From Saliniplasma sp046497075 (GTDB lineage Archaea > Thermoplasmatota > Thermoplasmata > Halarchaeoplasmatales > Halarchaeoplasmataceae), in contig JAWOGF010000007.1 in the NCBI GenBank assembly GCA_046497075.1, positions 1 through 29,908 on the forward strand: a stretch of 29,908 nucleotides of DNA, read 5' to 3'. Under the pieces are notes generated by a model. That model made no database searches. It was not told the DNA's origin and saw nothing but the letters and a program-made list of their open reading frames with translations. How positions within the stretch are numbered: the first letter of the stretch is position 1; the number at the start of each line of letters is the position of its first letter. The position numbers were made by a program, and so were the translations under genes. Positions 24,875-29,908 of this stretch are shown here, one piece after another.

Positions 24875-24891
24875 AATATGAACGTAATCAT

Positions 24892-24907
24892 TATGATTGT
24901 AATCATA
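24892..24907. promoter_or_regulatory. Operator-like dyad of the DUF234 ATPase gene
   Basis: TATGATT-GT-AATCATA: perfect 7-bp arms about a GT centre (24899-24900). GTAATCAT also occurs as a direct repeat at 24884 and 24899 (15 bp apart). The site lies between the A/T box near 24905-24913 and ATG 24874, where bound protein would occlude initiation. Confidence 0.5.
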
Positions 24908-24963
24908 TTAATAATCTTGGGTTAAAGGTGTCTAAAAAGTTCTCATCTGATGCGAACAATAAT

Positions 24964-24971
24964 AAAAAAAA
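24964..24971 (-). terminator. T8 terminator after the thermosome gene
   Basis: Eight A on the + strand are T8 on the coding minus strand, about 33 bp beyond the thermosome stop, followed by ATTATTG. A shorter T-rich tract occurs at 24990-24995. No hairpin precedes it, as usual for archaeal terminators. Confidence 0.5.
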
Positions 24972-25003
24972 GAGTTTTTAGGTTAAGTGTTTTTTATCTG
25001 AGT

Positions 25004-26677
25004 TTACATTCCTGGAGGCATTCCGCCGCCCATTCCACCGGGCATTCCGCCGGGTGCACCGCCGGGTCCTCCTGGAGGTCCACCTGCATCTCCGCCGTCA
25101 CCTTTTGAAGCGACTACGTCGTCGATCCTGAGTATCATATCGGTGACTTCCGTAGCGGATTCTAAGGCCTGTTTCTTGACTCTCAGTGGTTCTATTATCC
25201 GTGCTTCGAACATATCCTCGATCTTTTCGTTTTGTAGGTTGATACCGTGGTGCTTCTTACCTTCTTTCTCATGAGCTGCGTTGATCTCCATGAGTATATC
25301 GATACCGTCTAAACCGGCGTTCTCGGATAGAGTTCTCGGTATGACCGATAGTGAATCTGCGAAGGCTTCGATGGCCAACTGTTCTCTACCTTTAACGGTT
25401 CCGGCATAATCCTGGATCCTGTTACCGAGTTCCACGGAAGTTGCGCCTCCTCCTGGGAGGATAGCTCCGTCTTCGATGGCGACGCCTATGACTTTCAGAG
25501 CATCTTCTACGGCCCTTTCAAGTTCGTCAACCACGTGGTCCGTACCTCCTCTCAACAACAGTGATACGGATTTACCGCTGTCGGTTCCTTCGATGAAGGT
25601 CTTGGTACTGCCGGATATCCTCTTTTCACCTATATGTCCGGCTTCACCTAGGTCTTCGGGTTCGAGGTCCTGCAGGTTCGTTACGATGTTAGCGCCGGTA
25701 GATTTGGCGAGTTTCTTCATGTCTGATTTCTTGACTCTCCTTATAGCGAATATGCCTTCCTTGGCCAAGTAATGCTGTGCTAGATCATCGATACCCTTCT
25801 GACACAGTACTACGTCGGCCCCGCTTTCTTTGATCTTGGAGACCATCCCTTTGATAGATTCTTCTTCCTGTTCTATGAAATCCTGCATCTGGTCGGTATC
25901 TGTGATAGTGATCTCCGCGTCAGTTTCCGTCTCTTTGATCTCGATAGCTGAATTGAGCAGAGCTATCTTTCCGTCTTCGATCTCTTTTGGCATCCCATCG
26001 TGTAATCTTTCTTTATCGAGGATGATCCCGTCTACGAGTTCAGATTTATCGACTGTAGAACCGGACACCTTCTCGACTTTGATATTGTCGATATTTACTG
26101 TGTAATTTCCGTTTTCTTTATCGGCGATCTGCCTGATAGCTCTAACGGCTAGGTCTGCTACATAATGCCTGTCCATCTCTATCGATTTGCCTGTCATCGC
26201 TGTAGTAGCGATATCTATCAGTTTTTCTTCATCCTCTATGGATATGTCCTTCTTGATATCGTCTAATACTTCTATCGCCTTAGCAGAAGCCATCCTGTAT
26301 CCTTTAGCTATAGTCGACGGATGGATGTCTTTGTCGAGCAGGTCTTCCGATTTCTTTAGAAGTTCTCCTGCTAGGACCACAGCGGAAGTTGTACCGTCAC
26401 CGCATTCGTCATCTTGGGTCTCAGCGACCTCGATGACCATCTTGGCGGCCGGGTGCTCGATATCCATGTCCTTCAACATGGTCACACCGTCGTTCGTGAT
26501 AGTAACGTCGCCGAGGTTGTCCACAAGCATCTTGTCCATACCTTTCGGACCCAAAGTGGTGCGGACGACGCCGGCTATAGCCTTAGCGGCCTCTATGTTC
26601 TTCTTCTGAGCGTCTTTTCCTCTTTCTCTCTCAGTATCTTCAGATAATACGAGTACTGGTTGTTGTCCTGGTTGCAT
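25004..26677 (-). CDS. Thermosome subunit (group II chaperonin)
   Basis: Folds proteins in an ATP-dependent double ring. 557 aa from ATG 26677, the normal length. Motifs: TLGPKGMDKMLVD and NDGVTMLKDMDIEHP near the N-terminus, nucleotide-site DECGDGTTSAVVLAGELL, LPGGGATSVELG in the second half, and a Gly/Met-rich C-terminal tail ending GGMPPGM. I chose ATG 26677 (MQPGQQPVLVL) because the TATA box 26711-26719 lies 38 bp upstream, so an open frame extending to 26752 runs through the promoter. The leader of ~12 nt contains GGAATGAT. An inverted repeat upstream of the TATA box may bind a heat-shock regulator. Only one subunit gene is here. Confidence 0.97.
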   Translation of the reverse strand: MQPGQQPVLVLSEDTERERGKDAQKKNIEAAKAIAGVVRTTLGPKGMDKMLVDNLGDVTITNDGVTMLKDMDIEHPAAKMVIEVAETQDDECGDGTTSAVVLAGELLKKSEDLLDKDIHPSTIAKGYRMASAKAIEVLDDIKKDISIEDEEKLIDIATTAMTGKSIEMDRHYVADLAVRAIRQIADKENGNYTVNIDNIKVEKVSGSTVDKSELVDGIILDKERLHDGMPKEIEDGKIALLNSAIEIKETETDAEITITDTDQMQDFIEQEEESIKGMVSKIKESGADVVLCQKGIDDLAQHYLAKEGIFAIRRVKKSDMKKLAKSTGANIVTNLQDLEPEDLGEAGHIGEKRISGSTKTFIEGTDSGKSVSLLLRGGTDHVVDELERAVEDALKVIGVAIEDGAILPGGGATSVELGNRIQDYAGTVKGREQLAIEAFADSLSVIPRTLSENAGLDGIDILMEINAAHEKEGKKHHGINLQNEKIEDMFEARIIEPLRVKKQALESATEVTDMILRIDDVVASKGDGGDAGGPPGGPGGAPGGMPGGMGGGMPPGM

Positions 26678-26710
26678 GTTATCATTCCATTTGGGTATTT
26701 TTAGAGGTTC

Positions 26711-26719
26711 TATAAATAA
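26711..26719 (-). promoter_or_regulatory. TATA box of the thermosome gene
   Basis: On the minus strand TTATTTATA, 38 bp upstream of ATG 26677. Rules out the longer N-terminus. Confidence 0.6.
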
Positions 26720-26733
26720 CTTACGCTTTATTG

Positions 26734-26754
26734 GTGTGTCACGGATTGACACGC
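26734..26754. promoter_or_regulatory. Inverted repeat upstream of the thermosome TATA box
   Basis: GTGTC (26736-26740) and GACAC (26748-26752), 7 bp apart; extending outward gives GTGTGTC and GACACGC with one mismatch. Placed 15-40 bp upstream of the TATA box. A second dyad, GTGTA-CGT-TACAC (26812-26824), sits farther upstream, closer to the KaiC gene end. Possible heat-shock or stress operator. Confidence 0.4.
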
Positions 26755-26843
26755 ATGAAAAAGATCATCAAAACCGCTGATACTTTTTAATGTTTCAAGA
26801 TGGAAACGGTAGTGTACGTTACACAGGAACGGTGATCGAGCAT

Positions 26844-27527
26844 TCAGAACCTGGATTTAAGTACGATGATCCCGTTCTCGGTGGTGATACTTATAGGCTG
26901 TTTACCAGTGGTATGATCGGTACCTCTCATCTTTAAGACTTCTAAGTATTTTCTTCTTGAACCTTCCTCTTCTAACATGGTTAGCAGTATCACTGTATCT
27001 ACGGCGTAGGTTATCTGAGGTGGATACGGTTCTCCTGGGTTGACCTCTCCGGTAAGTATGGTTACGGCCTGCCAATTTTTCAAGAGATTGGTGAGTTCGA
27101 ACAGGAAGCTGCGGTAGTCTTCTTCGAAAAAGGTTCCAACTACGGTTATAGGATCGATGACTATCCTTTGAGGCATGATCTCGGCGATCTTATCATCGAT
27201 AAAATCCAAGATATCTTCGTACTCTTCACTCTGAAGCAGCAAGCCCATGTCAACGTACTGGATCTCCTGTCCAAAGTATTCTTTATCGATAAAGTCGAAT
27301 TGGCCGGCATACCTGAGCATCCACTGGGTGGGCTCGCTCAAAGTTGTGAAGAACAGACCCTGTTCGCCTTTCTTGGCACCTTCGACTAAAAATTCCATGG
27401 CGAAGGTCGTCTTACCGGTTCCCGCACCACCTGCAACTAAAGCTACAGATGGGAACGGGAAACCTCCGCCTACCATCTCGTCTAGCCCGTCTACACCCGT
27501 TGGTATCCTTCTAAATCCATTGGTCAT
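26844..27527 (-). CDS. Single-domain KaiC/RadA-like ATPase
   Basis: 227 aa RecA-fold ATPase. It starts GFRRIPTGVDGLDEMVGGGFP, the KaiC entry motif, then Walker A GGAGTGKTT (33-41), SEP in the position of the KaiC catalytic glutamate region (64-66), Walker B RIVIDPI (121-127), and a KMRGTDHTTGKQPISIT tail typical of KaiC-like proteins. Such single-domain proteins are common in archaea and are linked to signalling, motility (FlaH-like) and stress; none is a clock by itself. GGAGG lies upstream of ATG 27527, and the start overlaps the previous gene by 4 bp. The tight coupling with a P-loop-less partner suggests a heteromeric complex. Confidence 0.92.
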   Translation of the reverse strand: MTNGFRRIPTGVDGLDEMVGGGFPFPSVALVAGGAGTGKTTFAMEFLVEGAKKGEQGLFFTTLSEPTQWMLRYAGQFDFIDKEYFGQEIQYVDMGLLLQSEEYEDILDFIDDKIAEIMPQRIVIDPITVVGTFFEEDYRSFLFELTNLLKNWQAVTILTGEVNPGEPYPPQITYAVDTVILLTMLEEEGSRRKYLEVLKMRGTDHTTGKQPISITTENGIIVLKSRF

Positions 27528-28147
27528 CGTAATGCCTCCTTTTTGATAGATTCAACATCTATGACAAAATCAAAATAATTATTTATTATCTCATTCAATT
27601 CAGGATTCGATTCTGGGTCTATGGTCAAACCACCCAGTACGTGAGGATGATCCGATAAAAAGGAATGGAACATCTTTATGAACCTCTCGACACGCTTCGT
27701 TTCGTTATAATTAAGCATGGTCGCAACATTGTCGACCAGTATAAAATCTATATTATCGATATCAGTGAACTCTCCTTGGAATCCCGCGTTCACATGAGTA
27801 TCGAATGATTCGAATAAGTCCTCAACATGGAAAGGGTCCTCCAAGAAATTTACGTTCTTTTCCTCTTCCCGTTCTCCTCCAGATACGTGTGTGACGGTAT
27901 CGATGTACCACAGCCTCTCCTGACTGACATCGTGCATATGGAGAAGGTAGGACATGTATTGATGTGGTCTGTCTAGAACTACAAAGAGTCCTTTCTCCCC
28001 ATCTATATCCAAAAGACCTTTGAGTAAAAGCAGGTTTGTTTTTGCGATCTGGGTAAAGTTGGAGTTGAAGACTACAGAACCACGTGTTTCTATCTCGTGA
28101 AGTTCATTGAATATGCCATCAACGATCTTCAGGTCTCGTTCGTTCAT
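27524..28147 (-). CDS. KaiC-like protein lacking the P-loop (putative inactive partner)
   Basis: 207 aa from ATG 28147. It can be laid against the downstream KaiC protein: GLFVVLDRPHQYMSYLL matches GLFFTTLSEPTQWMLRY, and DFILVDNVATML matches the Walker B strand RIVIDPITVVG. At the P-loop position it reads VVFNSNFTQIAKTNLLL, with no GxGKT. The Glu of SEP is replaced (DRP). It therefore looks like a catalytically dead RecA-fold paralogue, perhaps DUF7504-like. AGGTGAT sits 4-5 bp before ATG 28147; the in-frame GTG 28156 overlaps that site and is less likely. The leader is long (~70 nt from the A/T box near 28236-28250). Co-translated with the KaiC gene. Confidence 0.75.
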   Translation of the reverse strand: MNERDLKIVDGIFNELHEIETRGSVVFNSNFTQIAKTNLLLLKGLLDIDGEKGLFVVLDRPHQYMSYLLHMHDVSQERLWYIDTVTHVSGGEREEEKNVNFLEDPFHVEDLFESFDTHVNAGFQGEFTDIDNIDFILVDNVATMLNYNETKRVERFIKMFHSFLSDHPHVLGGLTIDPESNPELNEIINNYFDFVIDVESIKKEALR

Positions 28148-28235
28148 CAATATCACCTATATCTGATTTTTTACGTTATGGGTTCACCGAAATGCGCCCA
28201 ATCAATCTAAGCTCTTTTTGTAAGATTGTGTACGG

Positions 28236-28250
28236 TATATATTATTTATG
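28236..28250 (-). promoter_or_regulatory. Possible TATA region for the KaiC pair
   Basis: The minus strand reads ATAAATAATATATAC here, about 95 bp upstream of ATG 28147. If used, it gives a leader of about 70 nt with a ribosome site, in contrast to the leaderless genes elsewhere. It lies just outside the histidine kinase stop. Confidence 0.4.
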
Positions 28251-28269
28251 CAGTATTATCATCATCGTT

Positions 28270-29622
28270 CTAAACCCTTTTTAGATATATGTCGAATCGA
28301 GTCCCACCTAGCGCCGAGTCCTTCACTTCGATGGACCCCCCGCAGCTATCGATTATCCTTTTGGCTAAGTACGTTCCTAGACCAGTGCCCGCGTTCTTTC
28401 CTCTTCTGTAACCCTGAATGAACAACTTCTCTTTGTCCTCGATCCCCTTTCCGTCGTCTTCGATGGTGCAGATAACTTCATCTTGAGTGATTTCACTAAA
28501 AATTTTGACCTGATCTCCTTCCGAATGGATGATGGAATTAGAGATGATATTTGAGAATGCCTCTTGGAGTAATTCACCGCCCTTGATATCTACCTTCGAT
28601 CTCTTTAGATCCGATTCTATATCCATGTTATTTTTCTCGGCTATAGGTTCATAATATTCGATCATGTCTCTCATCACTGAATTTAGATTTACTTTTCTGG
28701 TCCTTTCCTCTTCCACTCTGCTCAACTTCCTGACTTTTTCTATTATATCCATGCCCTGCTCTAATGAGATGATGGCTTTCTCTACTTGATCTTCTTGTTC
28801 CTCCGTCATACCAACTGTTTCTAGGAGCTGTAGATAACCCTTCGATATCTGTATTTTATTATTTAGATCGTGTCTGAGCATGGAATGTAAAAATTCGATC
28901 CTCTCCTCAGTTCTTACCCTGGTTATCGATTCCCTGAGATGTAGTCCGACCACCTTTATCATATCTATATACTCTTCTTCAGATATATTGCTTCCATTTA
29001 TCCCTATCTTGATCTCGGTATGCGGGTCTATAGAAATATCTTCGATAGGACCTCTAGAGGAAGCGTAGTTCTCGAATTCTAGTTCGTTTCCATCTCTAAC
29101 GGATTTACCATCTTCTAGGATATCAAAATAAGTCAAGTCTGCTTCGATGACCGTTTTCAAGATCTTATATGTTCGATTGTAGGTCTCTTCTTCTGATTTT
29201 GTTTTCTGAAGATCTTTTGTGAGTCTATGTAATTTTTGAAGACGTTTTTTACTTTTATTGAGGGACGCTTCTGCTTTTTCCCTTCTTCGGACCTCTTCTA
29301 CCAAACTATCACTCATATCCCTCGTCTTCCCGGCTAAAAAACCTACGAGGATGGTCAAAAATGAGCCTAGGATGAAAGGAAGGGTCGATATCATAGAAAA
29401 ATCTGTTAGAAGAAGAAGGATTATTATATTAAATCCCACACCGGCTACGGCGGTTATCGTACCGTACCTCGATCCGAGGGTGGCACCGGTCAACGATACA
29501 GGTATTATCAATGTCATCGTGGCGGCTGACCCGATGGCCCGTGTAGCTGGGATCAGTAGGATCAGGTAAAGGGACCAGGCTAAAAGAGGGATGATCCATC
29601 TATATTTTTCATTCTCTAACAT
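28270..29622 (-). CDS. Membrane sensor histidine kinase
   Basis: 450 aa. N-terminal region of about four membrane helices (10-28, 33-50, 56-73, 82-98), then a coiled stretch (103-143), a GAF/PAS-like sensor region (about 144-235), the dimerisation helix with phosphoacceptor His251 in LRHDLNNKIQ, and an ATPase domain: N-box EAFSNIISNS (355-363), G1 DDGKGIED (389-396), G2 GTGLGTYLAKRI (412-423). Autophosphorylates and would pass phosphate to a response regulator, none of which is adjacent. It precedes the KaiC pair on the same strand with 122 bp between, so a functional link is possible. Its own TATA is unclear (candidate TTTATGG-type box near 29643-29649). Confidence 0.92.
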   Translation of the reverse strand: MLENEKYRWIIPLLAWSLYLILLIPATRAIGSAATMTLIIPVSLTGATLGSRYGTITAVAGVGFNIIILLLLTDFSMISTLPFILGSFLTILVGFLAGKTRDMSDSLVEEVRRREKAEASLNKSKKRLQKLHRLTKDLQKTKSEEETYNRTYKILKTVIEADLTYFDILEDGKSVRDGNELEFENYASSRGPIEDISIDPHTEIKIGINGSNISEEEYIDMIKVVGLHLRESITRVRTEERIEFLHSMLRHDLNNKIQISKGYLQLLETVGMTEEQEDQVEKAIISLEQGMDIIEKVRKLSRVEEERTRKVNLNSVMRDMIEYYEPIAEKNNMDIESDLKRSKVDIKGGELLQEAFSNIISNSIIHSEGDQVKIFSEITQDEVICTIEDDGKGIEDKEKLFIQGYRRGKNAGTGLGTYLAKRIIDSCGGSIEVKDSALGGTRFDIYLKRV

Positions 29623-29706
29623 ATTAACTTCCTAAATATACCATAAAGATACCAGTTATTGAATAGTATGAACATAATTAAACATGATGAGCATTTCAGG
29701 TCTCGT

Positions 29707-29908
29707 TTCGAAGTTGGGGAAGAGTAGTTTCGAAGTTGGGGAAGAGTAGTTTTGAGGTTGGGGAAGAGTAGTATTGAAGTTGGGAAAGGAAAGTTTTGAA
29801 GTTGGGAAAGGAAAGTTTTGAAGTTGGGAAAGGAAAGTTTTGAAGTTGGGGAAGAGTAGTTTTGAGGTTGGGGAAGAGTAGTATTGAAGTTGGGAAAGGA
29901 AAGTATTG
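29707..29908. repeat. 22-bp tandem repeat array with two unit types, running off the window
   Basis: Nine full copies of a 22-bp unit (29707-29904) plus the start of a tenth. Each begins TTTGAAGTTGGG or a variant, then ends GAAGAGTAGT (type A) or AAAGGAAAGT (type B). Order: A A A' B B B A A' B, where A' has GAGG for GAAG. Units 3-4 (29751-29794) and 8-9 (29861-29904) are identical over 44 bp. The plus strand has almost no C. There is no spacer, so this is not CRISPR. The minus strand has no stop in any frame here, but 22 is not a multiple of 3 and no start is present. The array continues beyond the window. Confidence 0.95.

Noticed and set aside
26678..26752. 25-residue N-terminal extension of the thermosome
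   Set aside because: The frame is open, but the TATA box lies inside it and group II chaperonins normally begin near MQPGQQPVLVL.
26790..26936. 48-codon plus-strand ORF between the thermosome promoter and the KaiC gene
   Set aside because: More than half is antisense to the KaiC C-terminus. No ribosome site or convincing TATA.
29707..29908. CRISPR array or coding repeat protein
   Set aside because: Units touch with no spacers, so not CRISPR. The minus strand lacks stops in all frames, but this follows from the C/T/A-only composition. There is no start codon and the 22-bp period shifts frame.

Overview
The window is archaeal. Evidence: a thermosome (group II chaperonin), an archaeal-type leucyl-tRNA synthetase, a short (~221 aa) archaeal triosephosphate isomerase, the archaeal membrane family DUF63, KaiC/RadA-like ATPases, a DUF234-type archaeal ATPase, and a promoter style in which A/T-rich TATA boxes sit 25-29 bp upstream of many start codons (leaderless transcripts), while operon-internal genes carry GGTGA/GGAGG Shine-Dalgarno sites. 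Proteins are rich in Asp/Glu, which hints at a saline habitat. One orphan gene resembles what I remember of haloarchaeal DUF5828. A euryarchaeal, possibly Thermoplasmatota-like, lineage is my best guess; the phylum is an inference. The window looks like ordinary chromosome with islands of accessory genes. I see no rRNA, tRNA, CRISPR array or intact transposon.

Layout. 1-5.5 kb: the end of a MATE transporter, a NosF/NosY-like ABC ATPase/permease pair, a P2-type cation ATPase with altered ion-ligand residues, and a small flavodoxin. 5.5-9.2 kb: a nucleotide-sugar dehydrogenase, a Fic AMP-transferase-type protein with a self-inhibition motif and conspicuous operator-like dyads, an OB-fold membrane protein and a YdjM/DUF457 membrane protein. 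9.2-11.8 kb: a DUF5828-like gene diverging from two tandem pseudopilin-like genes, then DUF488 diverging from a ribbon-helix-helix regulator with an operator-like inverted repeat. 11.8-15.9 kb: an amino-sugar operon (GlmU-like bifunctional enzyme, GlmS, DUF63). 15.9-18.75 kb: LeuS.

18.75-21.4 kb: a gene-poor stretch with phased short repeats and a 38-codon remnant-like ORF, then an ABC ATPase/permease operon. 21.4-23.5 kb: triosephosphate isomerase, a DUF362/ferredoxin protein and HypC, the last two diverging from one TATA region. 23.5-24.9 kb: a DUF234 ATPase with an operator-like dyad. 25.0-26.7 kb: thermosome with an upstream inverted repeat. 26.8-29.6 kb: a signalling cluster of a KaiC-like ATPase, a partner that looks like a KaiC domain without its P-loop, and a membrane histidine kinase. 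29.7 kb to the end: a 22-bp mosaic tandem repeat running off the window.

Links between genes: GlmS and the GlmU-like enzyme would make UDP-GlcNAc, which the nucleotide-sugar dehydrogenase could oxidise to a uronic acid for surface glycans (the mutase GlmM is not here). HypC implies a [NiFe]-hydrogenase elsewhere in the genome. The most interesting parts for follow-up are the KaiC/dead-KaiC/kinase cluster, the two-type 22-bp repeat array, and the dyads with a GT (or AC) centre in front of three accessory loci.
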